Positions 50,987-59,459 of a stretch of DNA of 64,000 nt are shown here, one piece after another. Source of the DNA: Yersinia rochesterensis (GTDB lineage: Bacteria > Pseudomonadota > Gammaproteobacteria > Enterobacterales > Enterobacteriaceae); NCBI RefSeq assembly GCF_003600645.1, contig NZ_CP032482.1, positions 2,790,001 through 2,854,000 of the forward strand, read 5' to 3'. Each line of letters starts with the position of its first letter. Position 1 is the first letter of the stretch. The position numbers and the translations under genes are program-made. The notes under the pieces were generated by a model. It worked only from the letters and a program-made list of their open reading frames with translations. It was not told the DNA's origin and ran no database searches.

Positions 50987-51727
50987 TTATCGAGTGTTTT
51001 TATTAATTAACTTGGAGAGTTTCTTACCGATAGTCTCAATAATATATAATACTGGAATCTGAGTGGTAATATTATATTGGCCTTCCAATACAATAGGTGG
51101 CATATGGTAGGAAATATTTAAATCCGCCATCTTAGCCAATGTTGAGTTATCACTGTTGGTTAAGCTAATAATTTTGCAATTCTGCAAGCTGAACTGATTA
51201 GCAATACGAATAATTTCCTCGGTCTCACCAGAGACAGAGAAAATAATCGCAATCGCATCCTGATACATGTCACTATTAATCGGATAATAGGGATCGTCAA
51301 TATAAGTGCTGTACTTACCTATATTAGAGAAGAAACGTGCGCTGTATTTCCCTAATGCACCAGATGTTCCTATTCCAACAAAAATTATTCGGCGTGTAGC
51401 GGCTATTTGAGCTGCTACCGTATCAAGTAACTCATCAAATTCGCTATTATTGATACTTTTAAAATAGCTAATTATTTCACTGATACCAAAAGTAACAGGT
51501 GGTTTTTCATCATGTTCTAAATACAGTTTAAAACGAATACGGAATTCAGAGTAACCATCACAATTCATTTTTTTGCAGAAACGTAAAACCGTGGTCGTCG
51601 ATACTCCCGCAGCATCCGCCAATTCTCTGATGGTCATGTACATCACTTTATCAGTATTTTTTATGATGTAGTTATAGACGATCAATTCCAGTTCGTTCAG
51701 CGATGATATTTCTTTATATGTAAACAT
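50987..51727 (-). CDS. RpiR-family regulator of the beta-glucoside operon
   Basis: Transcription factor of 246 residues. The N-terminal HTH_6 domain (about 1-75) has MTIRELADAAGVSTTTVLRFCKKMN. The SIS domain (about 100-230) has IIFVGIGTSGALGKYSARF and IFSVSGETEEI, which bind phosphosugars. The MFTYKEISSLNELE start at 51727 fits the family; a 16-codon extension is possible. It is upstream of and in line with the EIIBC gene, with 167 bases between, so it probably senses a 6-phosphoglucoside and controls the operon. No operator was identified. Confidence 0.88.
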   Translation of the reverse strand: MFTYKEISSLNELELIVYNYIIKNTDKVMYMTIRELADAAGVSTTTVLRFCKKMNCDGYSEFRIRFKLYLEHDEKPPVTFGISEIISYFKSINNSEFDELLDTVAAQIAATRRIIFVGIGTSGALGKYSARFFSNIGKYSTYIDDPYYPINSDMYQDAIAIIFSVSGETEEIIRIANQFSLQNCKIISLTNSDNSTLAKMADLNISYHMPPIVLEGQYNITTQIPVLYIIETIGKKLSKLINKNTR

Positions 51728-51838
51728 ACTGGTACCTGAAACGATGCTATGGCTTGAGATGGGTAAATTTAGCATGAAATGAGCGGACTCACGAGGGCGT
51801 TATGCGGGAATGGGGAGGGGGGGGCGGCGAGTGAACAT

Positions 51839-51858
51839 ACCGGGCCGTTCAGCCCGGT
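51839..51858. terminator. GC-rich hairpin
   Basis: ACCGGGC / GCCCGGT with loop CGTTCA, followed by CTATT. Just after a run GGGGAGGGGGGGGCGGCG (about 51812-51829). Confidence 0.5.
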
Positions 51859-51884
51859 CTATTACAGTAAATAATCCTGCATTA

Positions 51885-52096
51885 TTACTGTGGCGTGACA
51901 GGCCGATTGATATCAGGGGCGGTTGACAGGTCGATTCGGCTTAATAGCACACGATAAGTTTTCCATGCTGTGAGTTGTTCTTTATCATCGCCAGTTGCTA
52001 ATTAACACACGATATTGGCATTGATTTGGTCATTGAAGTCACTGATAGAAACGCCGCCACCGCCCCAACAACTTTTTTGCGTCGCATTGGGGTCAT
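51885..52096 (-). pseudogene. Prophage remnant: lysis-gene start fused to tail-fibre-assembly end
   Basis: Directly after the holin stop an ATG at 52096 opens MTPMRRKKVVGAVAAF, like the start of a phage lysis gene. A second frame continues SISDFNDQINANIV, a stop, and then LATGDDKEQLTAWKTYRVLL and STAPDINRPVTPQ to a stop at 51885. The last part strongly resembles the C-terminus of phage tail-fibre assembly (Tfa) proteins. The genes that should lie between are gone. Non-functional. Confidence 0.65.
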
Positions 52097-52097
52097 G

Positions 52098-52376
52098 TCA
52101 GTCCTCCATTTTGTGTAATGCGTCATAACATACCGCAATGGCGGCTGGAATATTTTCTACTGTTTTATTGCGCAGAAAATCTCGTAACATTTCAGTTCTA
52201 CGTTGTTCTTCTTTAATTATTGCGTCTTTTTCTCGTAAATTAACATAATAGGTTTTGACAGTAAAAATCATGCTAATCACGGTGCCGAGAATAAAGATAT
52301 AATCTTGTAAACTCAGGGCCGAGAATAATGCCAGTGACCCAGTCCACCAATACGGAAGCTGACTTTGTTCATTCAT
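52098..52376 (-). CDS. Phage holin-like protein
   Basis: A 92-residue protein beginning MNEQSQLPYWWTGSLALFSAL. One clear membrane span (about 25-45, DYIFILGTVISMIFTVKTYYV) is followed by a charged helix (REKDAIIKEEQRRTEMLRDFL). This layout and size fit small phage holins. GAGAGAGGTC upstream supports the ATG. It is an orphan, since the endolysin that should follow is truncated. A strong terminator-type hairpin lies just upstream. Confidence 0.65.
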   Translation of the reverse strand: MNEQSQLPYWWTGSLALFSALSLQDYIFILGTVISMIFTVKTYYVNLREKDAIIKEEQRRTEMLRDFLRNKTVENIPAAIAVCYDALHKMED

Positions 52377-52418
52377 TTATGACCTCTCTCCATTACACTG
52401 GCGTGTATGACTAACAGA

Positions 52419-52454
52419 AACAGGAAAGCCCCGGCAATGCGGGGCTTTCCTGTT
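52419..52454. terminator. Strong hairpin
   Basis: Fifteen-base perfect stem AACAGGAAAGCCCCG / CGGGGCTTTCCTGTT with a 6-base loop. The flanks are only weakly T-rich, so it may be a terminator left from the prophage. Confidence 0.65.
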
Positions 52455-52754
52455 ATTCAATCAGTGTGTAACTAACCAGTGATATCACACTAATACACTT
52501 TTTTCAGGCCACGTTAATGTTTTTTCATAAATATGTAAGTTTTCTATCAGCGGGTTCATTTCTAGTTTCACATTCAGCACCGCAGGTAATTTGATATTAT
52601 TGCTAACGGTAATAAAATTGACTCATGAAAAAGAAGCCATTAACGCCAAAATAATTACCAGTATAAACAAGTAGATAAGATATCATCTAAAAACAATTAT
52701 TTAACCTCATTCTGCACTAACATGGTGAAAACCAGGTTGTTTTACACAAAATAG

Positions 52755-52774
52755 AACTGTATATTAACACAGTA
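52755..52774. promoter_or_regulatory. LexA (SOS) box
   Basis: AACTGTATATTAACACAGTA has the CTG-N10-CAG core (52757-52772) and matches the consensus TACTGTATATATATACAGTA at most positions. 22 bases upstream of the DinI-like start. Confidence 0.85.
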
Positions 52775-52796
52775 TTTTTAACTTAGGAAAGAAGCG

Positions 52797-53039
52797 ATGC
52801 GAGTTGAATTAATTTATGACAAACGGAATGTCGCCGGCCTGGCTAACGCCAATGAAATGATCAAAGCAGAATTGACCAAGCGCGTACACCAAGTGTTCCC
52901 CAATGCAGAGGTTAAGGTCAAACCAATGCAAGCTAATGGCATTAATACCGATGCGAGTAAACAAGAGAAATCTGTGCTCAATCGTTTGGTAGAAGAGATG
53001 TTTGATGAAGCAGATCAATGGTTAGTGAGTGAGTTTTAA
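52797..53039 (+). CDS. DinI/MsgA-like SOS protein
   Basis: An 80-residue protein of the DinI family, with start MRVELIYDKRNVAGLANANEMI. TKRVHQVFPNAEVKVKPMQANG follows, and the acidic end EEMFDEADQWLVSEF is the helix that in DinI touches RecA. It is nearer to Salmonella MsgA and phage DinI-like proteins than to chromosomal DinI. GGAAAG precedes the ATG. A LexA box lies just upstream, so expression is SOS-induced. It is next to prophage debris and an omptin gene. Confidence 0.88.
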   Translation: MRVELIYDKRNVAGLANANEMIKAELTKRVHQVFPNAEVKVKPMQANGINTDASKQEKSVLNRLVEEMFDEADQWLVSEF

Positions 53040-53048
53040 CCCCGATTA

Positions 53049-53070
53049 AGCCGGGTAACCCAGCCCGGCT
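53049..53070 (+). terminator. Terminator-like hairpin after DinI-like gene
   Basis: AGCCGGG / CCCGGCT with an 8-base loop, 10 bases past the stop. Confidence 0.6.
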
Positions 53071-53211
53071 CATATCAATTTTAATTGATCAGTCATCGTT
53101 ATAATTAATTATATTTAAACACTTAATTTTATTTTAATCTTTAATTAACAATTTTAAATCCCTCTCAATGTTAACTTCCGCATGAAGCTTTAAACAAATT
53201 AAAGGTTAATA

Positions 53212-54147
53212 ATGAAAGTTAATATTACAGTAAAAAAAAACCTCAGCATATTCATGCTACTCGCCTTATCTCACTCTGCGGTAGCCAGTTATCATACTAA
53301 GATAACTGATAGTTTGACTGTCAGTACCTCACTGGGGTTATTAAATACAGAATCAAATGAATATGTTTATGACCGAAACAGCCGAAAAATAAGTCAGTTA
53401 GATTGGAAAGCTGAGAATACCCCGATTGTTAAAATAGATATCTCATGGGATGTGTTATCACGTTTAACTTTCACCGCTCGCGGGTGGTCTACATTATCAT
53501 CAAGCAAAGGCACTATGGATGATTATGATTGGAATCAGACAAACCAAACCAAGTGGACGGATTGGTCTCATCATGAAAAAACCCATTTGAACTATGCTAA
53601 CGAAATTGATCTGAATGCAAAGTTTTGGTTTTTAAAACAAGACAATTATCGTATTGGTTTGATGAGTGGCTATCAACGTAATAACAATGATTGGACCGCC
53701 TATGGTGGAAACTATCATTACAACAATGGTAACAATATTTTTACAGCTTCAGATACCGTTGCAGCAATCGGTTATAAACAAAATTTTGATATGACCTACA
53801 TTGGTTTAGCTGGAAGCTATCATTATCAAAAATTTGAGTTTAATACCTCGCTGAAATATAGCCGTTGGGTCAATGCCAATGCACAGGATGAACATTATTC
53901 ACGCAAACTTTCCTTCAAAGACAGCAGCAAAAACTCGCGCTATTACGCAGTCGTGGTGGATGCGGGATATTATATCACCCCAAGGACCAAATTATTTGTA
54001 GAAGCTGCCTGGAATCAATACACCGAAGGGAAAGGAACAACGCAAATCCTCAACCGGAATACCGGCACATCACAAAATAATCTTGATGGCTCAAGCATCG
54101 CGCAGAAAAATCAAACTATCGCCATGGGATTTCTGTACACTTTTTAA
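53212..54147 (+). CDS. Omptin-family outer-membrane protease
   Basis: A 311-residue protein with a signal peptide ending AVA-S near residue 25 and a ten-strand barrel. Catalytic Asp pair D104/D106 is in MDDYDWNQ, the pair D226/H228 in QDEHYSRK, and W-T-D-W-S-H-H and THLNYANEIDLN are family marks, so it should be active. It ends GFLYTF with a terminal Phe. Omptins (OmpT, PgtE, Pla) cut between basic residues, degrade antimicrobial peptides and activate plasminogen, and need LPS. This chromosomal copy could correspond to the YcoA type of yersiniae. AT-rich and next to phage debris, so likely acquired. Confidence 0.9.
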   Translation: MKVNITVKKNLSIFMLLALSHSAVASYHTKITDSLTVSTSLGLLNTESNEYVYDRNSRKISQLDWKAENTPIVKIDISWDVLSRLTFTARGWSTLSSSKGTMDDYDWNQTNQTKWTDWSHHEKTHLNYANEIDLNAKFWFLKQDNYRIGLMSGYQRNNNDWTAYGGNYHYNNGNNIFTASDTVAAIGYKQNFDMTYIGLAGSYHYQKFEFNTSLKYSRWVNANAQDEHYSRKLSFKDSSKNSRYYAVVVDAGYYITPRTKLFVEAAWNQYTEGKGTTQILNRNTGTSQNNLDGSSIAQKNQTIAMGFLYTF

Positions 54148-54169
54148 CCCATCGATATACAAGTAATAA

Positions 54170-54232
54170 CAAATCATCAGCATCAGTGTCGTGTGAAATA
54201 GCCTATTTCAGCGGTATTGATGCTGATTTTGT
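54170..54232 (+). terminator. Long imperfect hairpin after the omptin gene
   Basis: AAATCATCAGCATCA pairs with TGATGCTGATTT, with an inner GAAATAG/CTATTTC stem. A probable terminator. Confidence 0.5.
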
Positions 54233-54479
54233 ATTTTAAATATCACTATTTTTTTCAACTTTATTTTAATTTTTACGGCTACGTTAGGTTTGCAAGAATA
54301 GTCAAGTTTCTGTTTTTATTGAATATCATTATCAACAAAATTCTCCTACCTTGTCACCATTACATAAAGAAGAATTAACAATGGTGCATAAATGGAAGTT
54401 TGTTACTGTGACTCACCTCAAGTTTTTCTATATCACGCCGTTACTTGAATTATGCCCTCCCCTACATTTAGGACGCTCT

Positions 54480-56267
54480 ATGCTTGATTCCATTCGTTCA
54501 CGTATTCTGGCTGCCTGTATCATCATCGTGGCTGGTTCGCTTGCCATTAATACTTATTTTAACTACTCCGTTGCCAACAAATATAACAATAGTGCTATCG
54601 ATAATACCTTGAAGGCGGTAACTGCCAGCCATGGGGTTGGGATTGCAGATTGGGTGGCGATGAAAACACAGATGATTGTGTCGCTTAAAGAAAGCGCATT
54701 GGCAGCAGACCCTATTGCAGCTTTACGCCAAGTGGCTGCGGCGGGTAACTTTATTAACGTTTATATCGGTTACGCAAATAAGACGGCTATTTTTTCTAAT
54801 CCAGATGGCATTCCTGCTGACTATGATCCCACCGGTCGCCCTTGGTATTTACAAGCAGTGAAAGCGGGTAGCCCAGTGGTGCCCCCCCCTTATATTGATG
54901 CAGGAACTAATCAATTAGTCGTGACTTTTGCCTTGCCTATTATTCAGGATGGCAATGTGAAAGGGGTATTAGCTGCCGATGTCACCATGGACAGCGTGAT
55001 TACAAACGTAAAATCTATCCATCCAACAGAGGGTAGTTTTGGTATGTTAATTGATGCTAACGGCACAATTATCGCCCATCCAGACGTGCAATTAACCCTA
55101 AAACCGCTGAGTGAAATCGCGCCGACATTGGATCTTAAAGCCCTGTTGACCGCAACCGCCCCTACCGCGGCTGAGATTGATGGCAGCACTAAGTTGTTAC
55201 TTGCACAAGCGGTCCCCGGCACTCAGTGGTTTACTGTCGTCGCGCTGGACAAAGCCCACGCCACTGCCGGTATGCGCTCATTATTGACCACATCCCTGGT
55301 AACCCTGATTGTCATCATCTTAATTGCCATTGTCATTATTAGCCTGATTACCCAGCGCGCCCTGACACCACTGAATCATGTCCATAAGGCTATGGATGCT
55401 ATCAGTTCTGGCTCGGAAGATTTAACCCAGCGCTTGCCGGTAGAAGGCCGTGATGAAATGGCCAAAATAGCCATTTCATTCAATAAATTTGCTGACAAAC
55501 TCAGCGGCGTTATGGCGCAGATCCGCAATACCAGCGAATCTGTCAGCATTGCGGCGAATGAAATTGCGGCAGGTAATCAGGATTTGTCTGGCCGAACAGA
55601 GTCAGCCGCTGCCAGTTTGCAACAAACCTCGGCAGCACTCGAACAAATCTCAGCAACCGTGGCGCAATCTGCCAGTGCGGCAAGGCAAGCTAATACCGCG
55701 GTTCTCTCAGCCGCCAATGATGCTTCTCGTGGTGGCGAAGTTATCGCGAAAGTTATCACGACCATGGAGTCTATTGAGGCGGCTTCGGGCAAAATCGGGG
55801 ATATTACCAGTGTCATTGATGGCATCGCTTTCCAGACCAATATTCTGGCACTGAATGCGGCAGTAGAAGCTGCGCGCGCCGGTGAGCAAGGTCGTGGATT
55901 TGCCGTGGTGGCGGGAGAAGTTCGCACCTTAGCGCAACGCAGCGCACAAGCGGCAAAAGAGATTAAAACCCTGATTGACTCGACGGTGAGCAGTGTTGCC
56001 TCTGGCTCCGGTCAGGTGCGGCAAGCCAGTAATACCATGACCGAGATTGTGAGCAGTGTATCTGATGTCACGACAATTATGTCAGAAATCACTAATGCGG
56101 CAGATGAACAAATGCGCGGTATTAATGAGATAAATAGCGCAGTGACTCAATTGGATACCATGGTGCAACAAAATGCCGCATTGGTGCAGGAATCAACCGC
56201 GGCCTCTGCTGCATTACAAGCCCAGGCGGCTGATTTGACCAGTGCCGTGAACCAATTCAAGATCTAA
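54480..56267 (+). CDS. Methyl-accepting chemotaxis protein (dCache)
   Basis: Inner-membrane chemoreceptor of 595 residues. TM1 is at about 9-29. A periplasmic dCache ligand domain (about 33-275) has [13 protein letters not shown] and the marks of amino-acid-type Cache domains. TM2 lies near 277-300, then HAMP, and the cytoplasmic signalling hairpin has [34 protein letters not shown]. The start at 54480 follows AGGA and gives [13 protein letters not shown]; an ATG 129 bases upstream is in frame but the extra stretch has no homology feel. There is no C-terminal CheR pentapeptide. Ligand unknown, possibly amino acids. Confidence 0.9.
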   Translation: MLDSIRSRILAACIIIVAGSLAINTYFNYSVANKYNNSAIDNTLKAVTASHGVGIADWVAMKTQMIVSLKESALAADPIAALRQVAAAGNFINVYIGYANKTAIFSNPDGIPADYDPTGRPWYLQAVKAGSPVVPPPYIDAGTNQLVVTFALPIIQDGNVKGVLAADVTMDSVITNVKSIHPTEGSFGMLIDANGTIIAHPDVQLTLKPLSEIAPTLDLKALLTATAPTAAEIDGSTKLLLAQAVPGTQWFTVVALDKAHATAGMRSLLTTSLVTLIVIILIAIVIISLITQRALTPLNHVHKAMDAISSGSEDLTQRLPVEGRDEMAKIAISFNKFADKLSGVMAQIRNTSESVSIAANEIAAGNQDLSGRTESAAASLQQTSAALEQISATVAQSASAARQANTAVLSAANDASRGGEVIAKVITTMESIEAASGKIGDITSVIDGIAFQTNILALNAAVEAARAGEQGRGFAVVAGEVRTLAQRSAQAAKEIKTLIDSTVSSVASGSGQVRQASNTMTEIVSSVSDVTTIMSEITNAADEQMRGINEINSAVTQLDTMVQQNAALVQESTAASAALQAQAADLTSAVNQFKI

Positions 56268-56327
56268 TGCCCTTTCGTTGCAGCGAGTGACATTCAACCC
56301 GCTGCAACGCCCTACTCAAGCATTATC

Positions 56328-57317
56328 CTACTCAAGCACTATCCGCGCGCCAATTTTAAGCGGTGCGAAATTGTCTGGCGCAACCCCGGCTTCTGTCAAC
56401 GCGAGCTTCAGCTGTTGTGGCGGTTCATCCAGAGATTCATCGGCCAACTCAAACACCCCCCAGTGGATAGGCACCGTCACAGGTTGCTGTAATTGTTTAA
56501 ATAACTGCACTGATTGCTGCGGATCCATATGCTGCGCGTTCATAAACCAACGCGGGGCATAAGCACCAATCGGCAATGCCGCATAGTTAAATGGCCCCAA
56601 TCTTTCACCAATGGTCAGTAATTGCGGGCTATACCCCGTGTCACCGGTGAAATAGAAATTGATTTCATCGCGCTTAACCACCCAGCCCGACCACAAACTT
56701 TGGTTACGATCCCAAGGTGTGCGCATGCTCCAATGCCGCGCGGGCACACAATGAAACTCAAATTCGGCGGCAAGATGGCTATCCCACCAATCTAATTCAT
56801 GAACATGGCGAGCACCATGCTGCAGAAACCAACTTTTCAGCCCCAGTGGCGCTAAAAAAGTCACGTCGGGGAAACGGCATAATAATTGGGTAATGGTTCT
56901 GACATCCAAATGGTCATAATGATTGTGAGAAATCACAACTACATCAATATGCGGCAACTCCTTTACGCTGGCAGGTGCAGGTGTCCTGCGCTCTGGGCCG
57001 TAAAAATTGAGCGGCGAAGCCCGGCTGGACAGCACGGGATCAAACAGCACAGTTTTGCCACTTACACGCAATAATAACGAAGCATGTCCCAGCCACCACA
57101 AAGCATCTTGTTGGCCGCTGAAATCTGCCGGTTGCCACCAGTCAGTGACAAACTGTGCATAACCTTGCTGCGGGGGTTTCGGTAAGGACTGGCGCTTTCG
57201 CTCCTCACGCCAGCGTTTCAGATCCTGCGAATGATGGACAACTGGCTCCAGATTCTGAAATCCAAACTCTGTATGGTGTGGCTTACTGGCATCATAATAA
57301 GGGTTTTTCTTCGCCAT
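56328..57317 (-). CDS. MBL-fold metallohydrolase, NAPE-PLD/UlaG-like
   Basis: A 329-residue protein with the metallo-beta-lactamase fold. The metal site is SHNHYDHLD (H-x-H-x-D-H), with later ligands in ARHW and TGDTGYSPQ, and GHASLLLRVSGKTVLFDPV opens the domain. It lacks a signal peptide. The start at 57317 (MAKKNPYYD) follows GAAGGACG; an 8-codon extension is rejected. Related proteins are called NAPE-PLD-like or RomA-like; a phospholipid or lactone substrate is possible. Convergent with the chemoreceptor gene. Confidence 0.82.
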   Translation of the reverse strand: MAKKNPYYDASKPHHTEFGFQNLEPVVHHSQDLKRWREERKRQSLPKPPQQGYAQFVTDWWQPADFSGQQDALWWLGHASLLLRVSGKTVLFDPVLSSRASPLNFYGPERRTPAPASVKELPHIDVVVISHNHYDHLDVRTITQLLCRFPDVTFLAPLGLKSWFLQHGARHVHELDWWDSHLAAEFEFHCVPARHWSMRTPWDRNQSLWSGWVVKRDEINFYFTGDTGYSPQLLTIGERLGPFNYAALPIGAYAPRWFMNAQHMDPQQSVQLFKQLQQPVTVPIHWGVFELADESLDEPPQQLKLALTEAGVAPDNFAPLKIGARIVLE

Positions 57318-57379
57318 TTTACGTCCTTCACTGCTAGCCACTCTTGCAGCCAGAATTCATTCATGGGCCATGCCCGTAA

Positions 57380-57412
57380 CACTTCACACTTCACACTTCA
57401 CACTTCACACTT
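57380..57412. repeat. Heptanucleotide repeat (CACTTCA)4.7
   Basis: CACTTCA repeated perfectly four times plus CACTT. It lies 63 bases upstream of the MBL start, and slippage could change spacing in its promoter. Confidence 0.9.
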
Positions 57413-57730
57413 GCCCAATATGAATACTTTCACCCGGTGGGCAAGTTGTCAGAATAATAAGATTTAATGCCAATGATGATATTTCAGAAAACTGATTTAA
57501 ATCTTGCCACACTTATCACGGTCACGATTGTCATAAGCAGGCATTATCACTCATTCATATTCTTATAGATATTTTGTTTTTTACTGAATATTTCCACCTC
57601 TCTACTAAATTGATTCATATCAATTTTTACTGTGATACGCGCTATTTCTGGCGACAAAACCCTTTTTCGTGATCCAACGCTCATTTTTAACGGCAACACT
57701 CCTTTATAAACAAAACGATTATCCATTATT

Positions 57731-57750
57731 AATGAAACATTGTTTTAATT
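57731..57750. promoter_or_regulatory. KdgR-like operator
   Basis: AATGAAACATTGTTTTAATT closely matches the KdgR box (AATGAAACATTGTTTCATT type). 16 bases upstream of the transporter start. Confidence 0.7.
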
Positions 57751-57766
57751 TGAGGTGGCGGTAAGA

Positions 57767-59293
57767 ATGAGTAAAGCTATTACAACAAGACATACGTTGG
57801 CGTATGGGAGCGCTAACTTACTGGGGAGCGGGGCGCTGGCAATCAGTGGTGCCTGGCTGATGTATTTCTACACCACCTTTTGCGGGCTGTCGGTGGTAGA
57901 GGCGGCCACTATTTTTTCAATCGCCAGTATTCTCGATGCAATCAGTAACCCGGTAATGGGTTATATCACTGATAACTTTTACAATACCCGACTTGGCCGT
58001 CTATTTGGCCGCCGGCGCTTCTTTATCTTGCTGGGTATTCCACTGGTATTGGTCTATCCAATGCTGTGGATGAGCGGATTTGGTTTCTGGTATTACTTGC
58101 TGACCTACGCATTGTTTGAACTGATTTATACCTCCATCATGGTGCCGTATGAAACACTGGCGACCGAGATGACCACTGATTTTGCCAAACGCTCAAAATT
58201 AACCGGTTCTAAAGCTATTTTCGGCAAGGTCGCCAACTTCCTGGCGGCTTTTATCCCCGGCCAGTTTATTGCTATTTATGGTAAAGATTCCGCAACGCCT
58301 TTCCTCTATACCGGTATCGCCTACGGCTTGATTATGTGCTGCGCCATGATTTGGCTTTACAGCTCATCCTGGGAGCGCCCGGCCAGCGAAGTGGTGAGAG
58401 AAACCACTAGCAGTTTGGGCCAAGCCTTGAAAAAAATGTGTGTGGATATGGCCTCCACTTTCCATCTGCGTATTTTCCGCAAACATCTGGGCATGTACCT
58501 GTTCGGTTTTGGTGCTGAATGGTTGTTCGCGTCTGCATTCACATACTTTATTATTTTTGGTCTGGGCCAGGATGCAACGCTGGTTTCTCAGCTCAACAGT
58601 TTCAGTTCAATCATGCAGTTGATTTCTACCGCTATCTTTATCGGTATTTGCGTCAAAATGGGCTTTGCTCGCCCGTTCCGCATTGCCTTGCAAGTGGTGA
58701 TTGTCAGTGTGATTGCCTATGCGGCGCTCTATTTCACCGGTTGGTCTCAAGCCACGACAGTGATTGTGTTGTTCTGCATCACTGCTGTTTTCGGTTTAAG
58801 CACCGGCGGTATCTACTACATTCCATGGACGGTTTATACTTTCTTGGCGGATGTGGACGAAGTGTTGACGGGGCGTCGCCGTGAAGGGATTTATGCTGGC
58901 GCCATGACATTCGCTGGCAAAATGGTGCGCTCAATTATTGTCTTCGCTATGGGCTGGACATTAAGCCACTTTGGTTTTGTTTCCGGCCAATCCAGCCAGC
59001 CAGAAATGGCAGTGCAAGCCATTGTCGGGGTGTTTGCTATCGGCGTTATCTCACTGGCACTGGTGGCAATCTATTACACTACGCAGATGAAACTGGACCG
59101 CAAAAATCATAAGATTCTGCTGGAAGAAATTGATCGGATTAAAAACGGTGGTGCCATGGCAGATATTCCGGCTCATGCCAGAGCGGTAGCGGAAGAGCTC
59201 ACCGGCTGGAAGTATGAGCAGTGCTGGGGGAATAACCCGCTTGGCATGAAAGAATCATCCAATGTGATCCCTAAGCCGGTCACTGAAAGTTAA
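57767..59293 (+). CDS. GPH-family oligogalacturonide-type transporter (TogT-like)
   Basis: Inner-membrane sugar:cation symporter of 508 residues with 12 spans (GPH/MelB family, MFS fold). Features: TRHTLAYGSANLLGSG at the start, SILDAISNPVMGYITDN (the family D-x-N-P loop) and RLGRLFGRRRFF. The start at 57767 gives MSKAITTRH; the GTG 12 bases upstream is rejected. The KdgR-like operator just in front suggests induction during pectin breakdown and makes an oligogalacturonide or unsaturated uronide the likely substrate. Neighbours are unrelated, so the assignment rests on family and operator. Confidence 0.82.
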   Translation: MSKAITTRHTLAYGSANLLGSGALAISGAWLMYFYTTFCGLSVVEAATIFSIASILDAISNPVMGYITDNFYNTRLGRLFGRRRFFILLGIPLVLVYPMLWMSGFGFWYYLLTYALFELIYTSIMVPYETLATEMTTDFAKRSKLTGSKAIFGKVANFLAAFIPGQFIAIYGKDSATPFLYTGIAYGLIMCCAMIWLYSSSWERPASEVVRETTSSLGQALKKMCVDMASTFHLRIFRKHLGMYLFGFGAEWLFASAFTYFIIFGLGQDATLVSQLNSFSSIMQLISTAIFIGICVKMGFARPFRIALQVVIVSVIAYAALYFTGWSQATTVIVLFCITAVFGLSTGGIYYIPWTVYTFLADVDEVLTGRRREGIYAGAMTFAGKMVRSIIVFAMGWTLSHFGFVSGQSSQPEMAVQAIVGVFAIGVISLALVAIYYTTQMKLDRKNHKILLEEIDRIKNGGAMADIPAHARAVAEELTGWKYEQCWGNNPLGMKESSNVIPKPVTES

Positions 59294-59313
59294 TTAATCT
59301 CGATAGTTACCCC

Positions 59314-59346
59314 AAACCGCAACGGCCCTGCCCGCTGCGGTTTTTT
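59314..59346 (+). terminator. Transporter gene terminator
   Basis: AACCGCA / TGCGGTT around a GC-rich imperfect loop, then a T-run. Confidence 0.75.
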
Positions 59347-59459
59347 ATCCCCGTCCTTATCCCCGTAATGTAAATTATTCGTCTGTTTGAAAATTTCAGC
59401 ATGTTTTATACAAATATCCGATTACTATAAGTCTATGACTGTTATTTTGCTTTTTGATC

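Larger units (their letters stand above)
52377..52796. other. Spacer between holin and DinI-like gene
   Basis: 420 bases. It holds a 15-bp perfect hairpin at 52419-52454 and a LexA box at 52755-52774. Otherwise AT-rich and without a gene. Confidence 0.6.
57318..57766. other. Divergent spacer, MBL and GPH transporter genes
   Basis: About 450 bases with a 7-base simple repeat at 57380 and a KdgR-like box at 57731. AT-rich, no gene. Confidence 0.6.

Noticed and set aside
51812..51829. G-rich run as a quadruplex switch
   Set aside because: Only a single G8 run and a G4; not enough separate G-tracts for a confident intramolecular quadruplex.
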